Program-made: the position numbers and the translations under genes | In this document: one piece after another, positions 51,523 through 60,497 of the stretch | How positions within the stretch are numbered: position 1 is the first letter of the stretch | How the letters are laid out: every line of letters starts with the position of its first letter | Assembly (NCBI RefSeq): GCF_018831085.1 | Contig: NZ_JAGPNM010000010.1 | Location: forward strand, 61,527-125,526 | DNA from: Rheinheimera oceanensis | GTDB lineage: Bacteria > Pseudomonadota > Gammaproteobacteria > Enterobacterales > Alteromonadaceae | Direction of reading: 5' to 3' | DNA: 64,000 nt | Notes under the pieces: model-generated | Told to the model about the DNA's origin: nothing | Seen by the model: the letters and a program-made list of their open reading frames with translations, nothing else | Database searches by the model: none

Positions 51523-51819
51523 ATGATGACTCAATCGGCAAATATCCTGACGCAATCAATGTTTGCGTTAAAAATCAAACAAACCCGCCTCAACAATGTT
51601 AAGGAGTATCTCTTAAACGCACTGCAAATCTCCCCTCAGCGAAAAGGGCTAGTCATGCTCTTGGGCCAAGGTACTGAGAAAAACAATGCTGAAGCACTTT
51701 ACTGCTGGCTGGAATGCCAATCCAAAATTGATCCGGATTTCTCAACACTGTCACTTGGGGATATTGAGGGTCGTCTTCTACGGCACCTGGAGCGCGGCAT
51801 GGACCAATGGCCTGACTAG
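51523..51819 (+). CDS. Hypothetical protein
   Basis: A 98-residue, largely helical soluble protein with no recognised domain; it starts MMTQSANILTQSMFALK. It has its own promoter with a large overlapping palindrome and is convergent with the Xre repressor gene (51839), 19 bases between stops. Strong regulation suggests it is a control or excision factor of the island, but there is no sequence proof. Confidence 0.6.
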   Translation: MMTQSANILTQSMFALKIKQTRLNNVKEYLLNALQISPQRKGLVMLLGQGTEKNNAEALYCWLECQSKIDPDFSTLSLGDIEGRLLRHLERGMDQWPD

Positions 51820-51838
51820 TGGGCCTGTTGGAGCATCA

Positions 51839-52063
51839 TCAATCGGGAATATGCTCGATCAGTTGCTCCACGGGAACCTCGAAGTAGGTGCAGAGGCGGT
51901 CGATGGTCTCGGTCGTGACGTTTCGGTGCTGCATATTTACCATCCGTGACAATGTCGCACGATGAATATCAGTGGCTAGCGCAACATCTTTCAACGTGAT
52001 TTTTACTCCATCACGAATAGATTTTTGCTCGATTAACGTCATTAAGTGGTACCGGATCATCAC
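51839..52063 (-). CDS. Small Xre-type repressor
   Basis: A 74-residue protein that is almost entirely one HTH domain: KITLKDVALATDIHRATLSRM (about residues 21-41), then NVTTETIDRLCTYFEVPVEQL, the usual end of short Cro/Xre regulators. It is likely to regulate the island, for instance via the palindrome at 51395 or its own promoter shared with the gene at 52142. Confidence 0.85.
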   Translation of the reverse strand: MMIRYHLMTLIEQKSIRDGVKITLKDVALATDIHRATLSRMVNMQHRNVTTETIDRLCTYFEVPVEQLIEHIPD

Positions 52064-52141
52064 CCCTCCTCAGGTTCCAATTCCTATCATAACCGGTTTT
52101 CAAAAAAATGAGCACCAATCTTCTGGTGCTGGAGGAAAAAG

Positions 52142-53173
52142 ATGAGAGCAATTATCCGCGATACAGAAGGAAAGCTGACTCTTCGATTGAAGATGCTGGG
52201 TTGCCGGTTCAGTGAGAGCACTGGCTATGCCGATTCTACCGAGAACCGTTTACGCCTTAAAAACAAGTACCAACAGATCCAGAAGGAACTCCATCAAGGC
52301 ACCTTTGATTACATGCTGCATTTTCCTCATAGCCGCAACGTATCGATGTTCAACGCATTGCAGTCTCGCTTTATTTCGCCAGGCTGGAGAGGCCTCCCGA
52401 CCTTTGAGTCATTTTACAACCATCAGTTTGACAGAGCCCGCTATAAGCTTCCCAGTAAACTGATTTACCTCACGATGGGCTGTATTGGCAAAGAGAAAGT
52501 CGACGAGATTTTGGGGTTCCACCTCATGAAATTAGTAGAGGTGTTACGTACCGTGTTAAACATCAGTCAACGCGACCGTAGGGATACGATTGCCATGGTG
52601 ATTGATGTGTTAGATTGCGCAGCCCTAACCTACGTATTTCCCAGACCATTTCAATTTAAGCCAGACTTTTCGGCATTAAGTGGGTTCCCGCTTACCCATG
52701 GCGATATGCTCAGCATTGCACATCATTTTCCTGTGAAGTACCGGGAGTACTTTCTTTTGCAATATTACCTCGGGATATCCGCGTCAGAGCTGCTGACACT
52801 TAAATGGGCCGATTACGACTTGCAAGCATCGTTGTTCAGAGTGGCTGGGCGGGAAATTAATGTTGTGCCTTATGCACGGCGTTTGCTCTTCGTGCAGATG
52901 AAAAAGACCGGTAACTATCAACACGTCTTTACTGATACACAGGGTAAAAGGCTTCGCATCAATTTAGCTTGGCTCTACAAAGAGTGTTGGCCAAAAGCAT
53001 GCGCTCACGCCGGATTTCCGGGGATCGGGGCAAGTGCATTGAGGAGGGGATCCGTCGTTTACCTCTTCGAGTCAGGTTTAAGTGTCAATCAGATCTGCTC
53101 CCAGACCGGTATGTTTTATCGCCCGGCAATACATCGAATATTGACCCAACACCTTTTAAACCCGCAGGAGTAG
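52142..53173 (+). CDS. Tyrosine-recombinase-like protein, catalytic residues lost
   Basis: A 343-residue protein whose second half follows an integrase catalytic domain: YYLGISASELLTLKWADYDL, VVPYARRLL, GASALRRGSVVYLFESGLSV and CSQTGMFYRPAIHRIL. Where active enzymes have GxRxSELL, this has GISASELL, so the first Arg is absent; HxLRH is replaced by SALRR; and no Tyr sits at the nucleophile place. It is probably a DNA-binding accessory or a decayed enzyme, yet the frame is intact. GAGGAA precedes ATG. Next gene starts seven bases after its stop. Confidence 0.65.
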   Translation: MRAIIRDTEGKLTLRLKMLGCRFSESTGYADSTENRLRLKNKYQQIQKELHQGTFDYMLHFPHSRNVSMFNALQSRFISPGWRGLPTFESFYNHQFDRARYKLPSKLIYLTMGCIGKEKVDEILGFHLMKLVEVLRTVLNISQRDRRDTIAMVIDVLDCAALTYVFPRPFQFKPDFSALSGFPLTHGDMLSIAHHFPVKYREYFLLQYYLGISASELLTLKWADYDLQASLFRVAGREINVVPYARRLLFVQMKKTGNYQHVFTDTQGKRLRINLAWLYKECWPKACAHAGFPGIGASALRRGSVVYLFESGLSVNQICSQTGMFYRPAIHRILTQHLLNPQE

Positions 53174-53179
53174 TGTCCC

Positions 53180-53488
53180 ATGAAGAAAAATGATGGAGGT
53201 CTTCTGCTGGCATTCACATTCGTTAAAGATGATTTTTTTCCTTTTAGCTATGTATATGGTGTGCGCCTATCTGAGAAATATGGCGCACACTTTATCAGGA
53301 CAACTCCGGTAGAGAGAGTCGATTACGATGAGCAACGGATCTACACCATGCTAAACAGTTACCATTTTGTACTGCAAATCGATGATGAGGGTTACCGAAA
53401 ACTTTTGTTTGAGCGGTTCGCCCATATTGTGATGCCGCTATGGGAGGAGGAGCTAATCCTTTCCCCCGCTGGGATAATGTTACACTGA
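53180..53488 (+). CDS. Hypothetical protein
   Basis: A 102-residue protein with no recognised domain (MKKNDGGLLLAFTFVKDDFF...). It lies seven bases after the recombinase-like gene with AGGAG upstream, so the two are an operon. A strong terminator follows, marking the end of the island's mobility module. Confidence 0.6.
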   Translation: MKKNDGGLLLAFTFVKDDFFPFSYVYGVRLSEKYGAHFIRTTPVERVDYDEQRIYTMLNSYHFVLQIDDEGYRKLLFERFAHIVMPLWEEELILSPAGIMLH

Positions 53489-53515
53489 TATTCGGCGACA
53501 GAGGTGAGTGTCTGA

Positions 53516-53556
53516 TCAAGAGCAATCATTACCCGGTAATGATCAGCTCTTTTTCA
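53516..53556 (+). terminator. Terminator after the mobility module
   Basis: ATCATTACC (53526-53534) pairs with GGTAATGAT (53536-53544) inside an outer AAGAGC/GCTCTT pairing, followed by TTTTTC. Confidence 0.75.
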
Positions 53557-53662
53557 TGTTTGCCAAAGTGTAGTAGCTCTTATCAGAGCTGATAGTATAT
53601 GGGAGAGGCTTCGAAATACCCTGACAGTCAGTTATGAGCGAAAAGCGGAATTAACGCCCACC

Positions 53663-54388
53663 TCATGCGCTACCAAAAGGTTTGCTGTCTTTTAAGCAAA
53701 GCTTTTGGCGGTCGCCTTGCAGGCGCTTTTTGGCTGATTTACTTGATATTGGCCATATGTCTAATGAAACACCAAAAAGGAAAATATCGACATCAGCATT
53801 ATTTGGAACATCGAAACGACGCCCAATTTGTGAATATCTATTATTAATTTCAATCGCCCTATCAGCATCTATATGCTTATAAAGTAAAACCCAATCGGAA
53901 CGTTTAGTTTTTTTAGCCGAGATTATTGCCTTATCGATATCAAAATTATTATCAATCATGCATTGAGATATTGCGCCACTTCTCCAGTCAACGACTCCCC
54001 ATGCTTTTGGAAATAGAAATCGTACCGCAGCACTGGCTACTTTTGCCTTATGTGTCCTGTATGTCTTGTCTATTGAAATTCCGAATCCAATCAAACTATG
54101 GAATGAAGTTATTTGTTCTTTTTTTGAATTGGCCTTAATTGCATTCGTTATAGCCTTAACAGCTTGCTCAGCTGTCGTTTTACCCACGCCAAAAATTCTT
54201 TCAGAAATGCCCATAGCCTTCCATACTTCAACTCTATTGACAAAATCTAGGGCAATGTCGCTGTCAATTGGACTTCCACTGGAAATTGACTCAACTAATT
54301 TGACCCCGATCTTTTCTAGACTGGATGCTTCCTCGTAAGATTTTACGTCTTCGACTATGTACTTATTTAAGAAAAATTTAATATCCAT
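53663..54388 (-). CDS. Uncharacterised protein, possible HhH-GPD-like fold
   Basis: A 241-residue A+T-rich gene. The stretch KVASAAVRFLFPKAWGVVDWRSG (two parts, near residues 113-135) resembles the 'all partners in place, then fixed-D-R' core of helix-hairpin-helix DNA glycosylase-like proteins found in accessory regions. The remainder is unrecognised. It stands alone, opposite in direction to the island's operon. The C-terminus (KDSKPFGSA) overlaps a repeat-like region. Confidence 0.5.
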   Translation of the reverse strand: MDIKFFLNKYIVEDVKSYEEASSLEKIGVKLVESISSGSPIDSDIALDFVNRVEVWKAMGISERIFGVGKTTAEQAVKAITNAIKANSKKEQITSFHSLIGFGISIDKTYRTHKAKVASAAVRFLFPKAWGVVDWRSGAISQCMIDNNFDIDKAIISAKKTKRSDWVLLYKHIDADRAIEINNRYSQIGRRFDVPNNADVDIFLFGVSLDIWPISSKSAKKRLQGDRQKLCLKDSKPFGSA

Positions 54389-54813
54389 AAGTTGATCACT
54401 TTTCTATAGCGGCGTGGCGGCTAGCAATCCATTTTTAATGTCAGTTTGCCCGCAAGTAGCGCATATTTCAGCCCTCTTTCATGATTTTTATTCTTACCAA
54501 ACTAACCCTGATGCACCTCTATTTCAACACGTGTTTTTGAGATCAGTAAAATTGAATCCGACAAATTTTAGGCTGGCAATATGCTAGTCGCTGTTGATTT
54601 TACTCAAGATGGATACTTGGAAACTTATCCATTGGGCTGGGCTAATAAAGGGAATAGGTATTACCACACCACGTAATGTCCGCTATTGGCACTAAACGAA
54701 CATACCTACTGGCTATAGCTCCCTAATTTAATATGCAAAAGTGAGTATCCCACTTCGCTTGTGATCGTTATTGCCCTCATACCATTTAAACTTTTAAACG
54801 ATTATCAAGGAGA
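54389..54813. other. Gene-poor spacer with decayed sequence
   Basis: No convincing gene in 425 bases. A 31-codon frame at 54581-54676 (MLVAVDFTQDGYLETYPLGW...) may be a gene remnant. AATGTCCGCT follows at 54675-54684 and recurs, inverted, at 59964. Probably scar sequence from earlier insertions. Confidence 0.4.
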
Positions 54814-55788
54814 TCAGTAAAGTAGCTTTGAATAAGAGCTTTTCGATTTGGACAGCGCTCTACGATACGCGCCCGGACTTACCCCTACATATTTGTCAAA
54901 GTGGTTTCTCAAGGACAAGGGTGTGGCAAAGCCGCTATCGAGAGCGATAAAGTCGACGGTGAGCTCAGTTGTTTCCAAAAGATACTTTGCTTTTTCCAGC
55001 CTCGCATTAAGCAACCATTGCTTCAAACTCATGCCGTAGATGCGACTAAAATGCCGGTCGAATGTTCTGCGACTTAAATGCACTTTTTCCGCAAGCATTT
55101 CAGTGCTTAACTTTTTATCCAAATTCATTAGCGCCCAATCCATTACCTTACTGAGCTCTGAAACACGCTTAGGAACAGGTAACTCGATAAATTGTTGCTG
55201 CCCACCAGGCCTGTCACCTGGGACAACCAAACGTTTTGCTATTTTTGTGGCTACTATATCTCCGAAATCTTGCCGGATAAGCTCAATAGACAGGTCAATA
55301 CAAGCTGCGCTGCCTGCAGACGTGTAAACATTTCCACTACCAACATAGAGCTTGTTAACCTCTAACTCCACATCCGGGTACCGCTGCTTGAACCTCTCTG
55401 CATATTTCCAATGAGTAGTGGCCTTCTTACCAGTGAGTATCCCCGCGGCAGCTAAAGCAAAGGCACCTGAGCAAAATGAGACTATTCTTACACCTGACTG
55501 ATACGCGTTTCTTAGGGCCGCAATAAACTTTGGCTCTGGGCTTCTATCAACATCGGACCAACCCGGTAAGATAATGGTGTCGACTTCAGACAATTGCTCG
55601 ACACCCGCATCAACGCTAATGCTCAGGCCGTTCGATAACCTCACCACCGGAGAATCAACAGATACGACCCGGGTGTTGTACCAAGACTCGGCTCCCTTAG
55701 CATAGGAGAAAAAAATTTCGTAGGCTGTACCGAACTCAAACATCGATAAACCGTTGTAGACGCAAATTGCTACTCTCGGACCGCCCAT
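54814..55788 (-). CDS. GlxA-type AraC family regulator
   Basis: A 324-residue protein with an N-terminal DJ-1/PfpI (class I amidotransferase-like) domain (VAICVYNGLSMFEFGTAYEI; FCSGAFALAAAGILTGKKATTHW near residues 105-127) and a C-terminal AraC HTH pair (STEMLAEKVHLSRRTFDRHF, then LDSGFATPLSLRNHFDKYVGVSPGAYR in two parts). GGGAGG supports ATG 55788. Such regulators respond to quaternary amines or other small ligands; targets here are unknown. Divergent from the rhodanese gene. Confidence 0.9.
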   Translation of the reverse strand: MGGPRVAICVYNGLSMFEFGTAYEIFFSYAKGAESWYNTRVVSVDSPVVRLSNGLSISVDAGVEQLSEVDTIILPGWSDVDRSPEPKFIAALRNAYQSGVRIVSFCSGAFALAAAGILTGKKATTHWKYAERFKQRYPDVELEVNKLYVGSGNVYTSAGSAACIDLSIELIRQDFGDIVATKIAKRLVVPGDRPGGQQQFIELPVPKRVSELSKVMDWALMNLDKKLSTEMLAEKVHLSRRTFDRHFSRIYGMSLKQWLLNARLEKAKYLLETTELTVDFIALDSGFATPLSLRNHFDKYVGVSPGAYRRALSKSKSSYSKLLY

Positions 55789-56009
55789 GGTACCTCCCAC
55801 AATTCTGGCTTTACTGTTACAGCTTAGGGTCATTGGTTTAGGTCATCTAGGGACACAGTTTTCTGTTTAGTCATAACATTTTGCAACGGTCCGTAGGTAT
55901 AGCAAGTGCTATGGCTCATTTATAACCTTTTATGTCCTCAATGCCATTATTGGGGATGTATTAATCCGATTTAATAGGCATGCACTTATGCAAAAATCGG
56001 AGTTCCAAT

Positions 56010-56438
56010 ATGACCCTTAACAAACGCTCTTCTGTCGTAACACAAACATGTCCAGCCTCCCCCGAGGTAAGTCAGTTGCATTATTTCCGTAAACTCAGCT
56101 TTGAGACAGATTGTGCCGATGTTCATGCTGCCTTTAGCGCGGGTACTGTCGATTTTACGTTGCTGGATGTCCGTGGACCTAACTCATTTCGAAAGGCACA
56201 TGTGCCAGGTGCCACTAACCTGCCACGAGATAAAATGACGGTCGAAGTATTAAACAGTTTTGAGCACAAAGACTGTTTTGTCGTTTATTGTGCCGGCCCG
56301 CATTGTAACGGCGCTGACAAGGCGGCAGAAAAAATTGCTTCGCTGGGTTTCCCCGTGAAAATCATGATAGGTGGTGTAACTGGTTGGCGAGATGAGGGAT
56401 TTAAGTTTATCGAAGAGTCAGATTTACCACAGAATTAG
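56010..56438 (+). CDS. Rhodanese-domain protein
   Basis: A 142-residue single-domain rhodanese: FTLLDVRGPNSFRKAHVPGA, then the active loop VVYCAGPHCNGADKAA with the catalytic Cys, and VKIMIGGVTGWRDEGF. It transfers sulfane sulfur; partners unknown. It is divergent from the GlxA-type regulator, which may control it. Start ATG 56010. Confidence 0.9.
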   Translation: MTLNKRSSVVTQTCPASPEVSQLHYFRKLSFETDCADVHAAFSAGTVDFTLLDVRGPNSFRKAHVPGATNLPRDKMTVEVLNSFEHKDCFVVYCAGPHCNGADKAAEKIASLGFPVKIMIGGVTGWRDEGFKFIEESDLPQN

Positions 56439-56528
56439 ATTGTGTATCTGAAGTTTTCGCTGCAACTGTATATGGTTAGCGCTATATGCAGTTGTTATCT
56501 TTCTAAGCACTACGAGGGATAGGCCAAA

Positions 56529-57002
56529 TTGAACGTACCCCAGACGCACAGTATTAGCATACTAAATTTAACGTCAGAACTTGTACCTCAAGTACTTGAG
56601 TTAATGAAAGAGCTGGCAAAATTTGAGCATTATATTGACCATTTTACGGTTACGGAGTCTGACTTACTGAACAGACTTGGATCTCAAGCTCCTGACTTTG
56701 CCTGCTTTGTAGCTGTCAACGAACTGGGTTTGGTGCTTGGTTATGCCGTACTCACTTTCACCACTTTTACATTTGACCTTAGACCAACAGCAACCTTAAA
56801 GGAGCTCTATGTTAGTCAAGCGTCCCGGGGGAAGACGATAGGAACCAGATTGTTCCTGGCCGTTCAGCAAGAATGCAAGCGTATGGGTGTCGCGAGACTA
56901 AATTGGTTAGTAATGAAAGGTAATAACCATGCAGCGATGTTTTACGAGAGCTTAGGTGGTTATCCAAGTCCGAAATGGGAGCTGTTTGAGAAGGTGCTGT
57001 GA
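56529..57002 (+). CDS. GNAT family N-acetyltransferase
   Basis: A 157-residue acetyltransferase of the GNAT fold, close to the diamine acetyltransferase-like group. LKELYVSQASRGKTIGTRLF (residues 97-116) holds the acetyl-CoA-binding R-G-x-x-x-G loop, and VARLNWLVMKGNNHAAMFYESLG is the following strand-helix, split by the typical N-x-x-A-x-x-F-Y. TTG start preceded by GAGGGAT. Confidence 0.9.
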   Translation: MNVPQTHSISILNLTSELVPQVLELMKELAKFEHYIDHFTVTESDLLNRLGSQAPDFACFVAVNELGLVLGYAVLTFTTFTFDLRPTATLKELYVSQASRGKTIGTRLFLAVQQECKRMGVARLNWLVMKGNNHAAMFYESLGGYPSPKWELFEKVL

Positions 57003-57125
57003 CCCACCCTTAAAAGGATCTTCTCACCATACTTAACAATGGTTTTCAAGGATGAGGATATGCGAAAAATACTGCGATTTATGGTGAGGTTAAGCGTTAT
57101 AACTAAGATTTTTTGGAGAGTCACG

Positions 57126-57566
57126 TTGATAAAGTCTGAGAGAATAAATGCTTATTTGGCAGCCCCAGGCGCCATGCTGCCATTCCAAGAGCTTAACAAT
57201 TACATTGGACAATGTGGATTGCCTGAGAGCCTTGTCGAGTTGATAAAGATAAGGGTTTCCCAAATCAATAACTGCGCCTTCTGCTTACAGCTTCACGCCA
57301 CCGAGGCCCGGGCTAAAGGAGAGACCGAACAACGAATCTACTTGCTCTGTGCATGGCGGGAGTCATCACTATACAGTGCGAGTGAAAAGGCTGCCCTAGA
57401 GTGGGCGGAGTCACTCACTCTAATATCCCAAACCCAGATCGACGACGAGCTTTTCGAACGTACAAGACTACATTTCAAAGATAAAGAACTGGCTGATTTA
57501 ACAGCACTTATCAGCCTTGTAAATACGTGGAATAGATTCGCAACCGGATTCAAGTACTATGTCTAA
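57126..57566 (+). CDS. AhpD-like carboxymuconolactone decarboxylase family protein
   Basis: A 146-residue protein with the AhpD CxxC active site, INNCAFCLQLHATEARAKGE, and WAESLTLIS helix. Such proteins are peroxidase-like or scavenging alkylhydroperoxidases. TTG 57126 is the best start: GGAGAG lies five bases before it and the family begins near here; an ATG at 57039 would add a 29-residue tail. It overlaps the cupin gene by eight bases. Confidence 0.88.
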   Translation: MIKSERINAYLAAPGAMLPFQELNNYIGQCGLPESLVELIKIRVSQINNCAFCLQLHATEARAKGETEQRIYLLCAWRESSLYSASEKAALEWAESLTLISQTQIDDELFERTRLHFKDKELADLTALISLVNTWNRFATGFKYYV

Positions 57567-57903
57567 TGTGATTTCTAAGAAAAACGCCACCCATTATAGT
57601 TGGGGGTCAAAGTGCGACGGGTGGCATCTAGCCAAAACTCCGAATTTAAGTGTTATCCAGGAGCGTGTACCGCAAGGTAGCGGTGAGGCCAAACATTACC
57701 ATTCTGTTGCTGAGCAGTTTTTCTTCATTCTTGAAGGCGAGGCAGTGATGGATATTAACGAACAAACATTCACTTTAACTGCCGGTGAGGGTATTCATAT
57801 TGCACCAGGCAGCCCGCATATGCTTTGCAATATGCAAGAGCAAGACTTAGTTTTCCTCGTTGTATCAACTCCACCAAGTCATGGTGATAAAGTCGTTTTA
57901 TAG
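57559..57903 (+). CDS. Cupin-domain protein
   Basis: A 114-residue single cupin. Motif 1, HYHSVAEQFFFILEGEAVMD, gives His, His, Glu metal ligands; motif 2 is LTAGEGIHIAPGSPHML with the last His. Translationally coupled to the AhpD-like gene. Substrate unknown. Confidence 0.88.
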   Translation: MSNVISKKNATHYSWGSKCDGWHLAKTPNLSVIQERVPQGSGEAKHYHSVAEQFFFILEGEAVMDINEQTFTLTAGEGIHIAPGSPHMLCNMQEQDLVFLVVSTPPSHGDKVVL

Positions 57904-58037
57904 CTGATTTTTATAGATAAGACTTGATTTCATGTAACATTATTCTTGACAAGTTGTTTATCTAGTATTTGTGGCCACGATGCTGTATTTGACAGAATCC
58001 CTCGTGTTCGCAAGATTTTCACATTAAGGAGGTTAAA

Positions 58038-58373
58038 GTGACCAATTCAAAAACAGACGAAATGAGAAATATTTTCATCTATACCACCGATGGGATTTCT
58101 GCTGTAGATGCTTTGAGAAATGTGAAAGGTTGGAATTTTGAGGATTTAGGCATCCCTGGCGGTCATAAACATTGCTTAAGCAATGGCGAAACTAAGATAG
58201 CTATTTCAGAAAAAACTATAAATATAGTAATGACCTCAAACGTCTTGCCTCACGATTTAGATGAAGATCAAGGCAAAGCGAATGATGCTCTCATAGCATT
58301 AAAAGCCGCCTTAGATGAATCAGATATACATAGCGTAATAACAGCTTCCAAAAACGACCTGAATAAGAAATAG
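58038..58373 (+). CDS. Hypothetical protein
   Basis: A 111-residue protein, no family recognised; it starts MTNSKTDEMRNIFIYTTDGI. Alternating strands and helices suggest a small alpha/beta domain. GTG start with a strong AAGGAGG. It is separated from the cupin gene by 134 bases and may have its own promoter. Confidence 0.6.
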   Translation: MTNSKTDEMRNIFIYTTDGISAVDALRNVKGWNFEDLGIPGGHKHCLSNGETKIAISEKTINIVMTSNVLPHDLDEDQGKANDALIALKAALDESDIHSVITASKNDLNKK

Positions 58374-58497
58374 TATAATTCTGATTTGCCGTATTCGGGG
58401 TTGGCACGCTTATAGTGACGCAAAACTGCTAGTAACGTATTTTAGCTTACGCTCTATCTTGGAGCGTCTATGCTACCGTTAAATCAGATATGCTCTG

Positions 58498-59142
58498 CTA
58501 CAATCGGTATCTCAAAAAATCTTCCATTGATTTTATTCTTAGCACTTCATGCTCCAACCTTGGGTCAGATACCGCTTCATATTTGTTGACCAAAACGGTT
58601 TTAATTCCTGCTTGTAGAGCCGCTTTCGCTCCTGTTTCAGAGTCTTCGAATGCAATTGTCTCATGGGCCTTTGCGTCTAATTTACTCAGTGCGAGCTGAT
58701 AGACCAATGGAGAAGGTTTGCCGTGAGAAACCTCTTCAGAAGATACAGTGACATCAAAGAAGTGACTAACATCAAGTTTCGCCATTACCGCTGGTATTAC
58801 CTCACGGGGGGAGTTAGTCGCTAACCCGATTTTAAACCCGTTTTCTCTGAAAAAACTCAGCGTTTCAATTACGCCAGGCAATGCCTGACCATGGCTCATT
58901 ATTCTGGATATCACGGTCTCGATAACCCGCTGCTTAATCTGCTCTTTCGGTGGAAAACTCCAGGGATTACGTGAAAACCAAAAGTCAGTGACCTCGGTAG
59001 TGGTCATGCCCTGAGTCAACTTGGTTAGTGATTCATCCATCACCACACCGAGCGATGAAAATATCACATACTCCGCCTCTTTCCAGAATGGCTCAGAATC
59101 AATTAACAGCCCGTCCATATCAAAGATAGCTGTTCGAATCAT
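58498..59142 (-). CDS. hxpB: HAD sugar-phosphatase, HxpB (YniC)-like
   Basis: A 214-residue HAD-IA hydrolase: nucleophile motif FDMDGLLIDSEPFW, GLATNSPREVI, and EDSETGAKAALQAGI. The GLLIDSEP-W and LTQGMTTTE cap sequence agree with E. coli HxpB, which dephosphorylates hexitol and 2-deoxyglucose phosphates. ATG 59142 follows GGAGG. The gene is alone on its strand among the cargo. Confidence 0.88.
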   Translation of the reverse strand: MIRTAIFDMDGLLIDSEPFWKEAEYVIFSSLGVVMDESLTKLTQGMTTTEVTDFWFSRNPWSFPPKEQIKQRVIETVISRIMSHGQALPGVIETLSFFRENGFKIGLATNSPREVIPAVMAKLDVSHFFDVTVSSEEVSHGKPSPLVYQLALSKLDAKAHETIAFEDSETGAKAALQAGIKTVLVNKYEAVSDPRLEHEVLRIKSMEDFLRYRL

Positions 59143-59474
59143 ACAACCTCCAGAGCATGCTAATCGGCGGGGCAATAACTTATGGTCACTTTCGACGTGA
59201 AGTGTGCTGTAGATGCTATCAAAGTCATAAGGCGTAGTTTAATGACAGAACGGGAGTCTTTCTAAGCTACAGATTATGTCGCTTACCGAGTTCAGTTTAG
59301 AAAGACCATTTAGGTATGCATACAAAGGTGTTTTGAATATACCTGTTGGTTTAAAGAGATATTTGCCGGCCGATACCTTTTGCTGTTTTGTCGAATATAG
59401 CGATATCTGTATCTATAGTAGTTCACTTTGTGCGGGTATTGTTTTTTATAATGTGAAGGTACTGGAGCAACTCG
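59143..59474. other. Intergenic region without a clear gene
   Basis: 332 bases between divergent genes. It contains an inverted repeat, TCTTTCTAA (59257-59265) and TTAGAAAGA (59297-59305). A frame at 59276-59539 overlaps the NTF2-like gene in another frame and has no family likeness, so it is not called. Confidence 0.5.
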
Positions 59475-59852
59475 ATGACAACAGCAGAAACGATAATCAG
59501 AGCATACGTAGATGCCTACAATGCCTTCGATGTCGATAAAATGTGCTCTCTAATGCACGATGATATTCTTTTTGAGAACATATCCGGCGACGTTGTGAAT
59601 CTGAGAACATCCGGGCTGGTTGAATTTCGGCAAATTGCTGAGCAAGGAAAAGTGTGGTTTTCTGAGCGGCTACAAACTATTAAACGCATCGAAGACATTG
59701 GTTCTCACACTGTCGTGGAGATCTCATATACTGCGATAGTTGCTGTTGATTTACCAAATGGTTTAAAAAAGGGTGACGATCTAAGATTAGAGGGAGTCTC
59801 ACACTTCTACATAACCGACGGCAAAATTTCTATTCTCAGGGACTTTAGCTGA
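59475..59852 (+). CDS. NTF2-like (SnoaL) family protein
   Basis: A 125-residue alpha+beta-barrel protein of the nuclear transport factor 2 superfamily: ETIIRAYVDAYNAFDVDKMCSL, DDILFENISG, EISYTAIVAVDLP and a terminal SHFYITDGKISILRDFS. Many are small isomerases or hydrolases; substrate unknown. TGGAG precedes ATG. Confidence 0.85.
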   Translation: MTTAETIIRAYVDAYNAFDVDKMCSLMHDDILFENISGDVVNLRTSGLVEFRQIAEQGKVWFSERLQTIKRIEDIGSHTVVEISYTAIVAVDLPNGLKKGDDLRLEGVSHFYITDGKISILRDFS

Positions 59853-59990
59853 ATAAGTCCCCACGCGATATGTCAGGCTCTGCAAGTGGGAGGAAATCAA
59901 ATCTGACAGTCTCATATGTGCCAATAGCAGAAATTCACTGAGATTCGATTAAATCGGAGCTTTTCACTGAAAGCGGACATTCGGCACGAG

Positions 59991-60395
59991 TTAAGCGAGA
60001 CGAACTTTGGAGCATTTAAAGTTAAGTCGAATTTGCAGGTTAACTACCCTCAGGCACAAAGCACAAATATTTGTACCCATAGATTGCCAAGGCTTGACCA
60101 GATAGTCGTCCGCTCCCAATTCCAGACCCTTGACCCGGTCTTCTACACTGTCCCTTGCGGTGAGAAATAACACAGGCGTGATGGATCTGGCCTCTCTCAA
60201 TGACTGCATAATTCGCCAGCCATCCACATCAGGCAGCATTACATCAAGGACAATCAAGTTATACGAGCCGGTAATCGCCAGGTGGTGACCATCGAGCCCG
60301 GTCCGGGCGAGATCTACCACAAAGCCGGATTCCATGAAGCCCTGCCGGATATAATCCCCAGTTTTTACTTCATCTTCTACGATGAGAATCTTCAT
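59991..60395 (-). pseudogene. Truncated CopR/CusR-type response regulator
   Basis: The first ~106 residues are an intact OmpR-type receiver: LIVEDEVKTGDYIRQGF, phosphate acceptor LIVLDVMLPDVDGW (Asp near 52), FLTARDS and GADDYLVKP. The protein then leaves the family: about 28 unrelated residues (WQSMGTNICALCLRVV...) run to a stop, and no DNA-binding domain exists in any frame downstream. Up to the break it most resembles CopR/CusR. The break is at about 60080 and marks an old recombination junction. Confidence 0.8.
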
Positions 60396-60497
60396 CGTTC
60401 CACTCCGCTCTACAGTTCAGGCCAAGGAAGCCAGTCCATTTCATTGTCGTCAATATCAATTTTATAGTCTGAAATCTGCCCACAACATGACCAGAAA

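Noticed and set aside
55980..59852. Possible integron cassette array (many small unrelated genes)
   Set aside because: Genes are on both strands, gaps lack recognisable attC pairs (GTTRRRY with its partner), and no integron integrase is visible.
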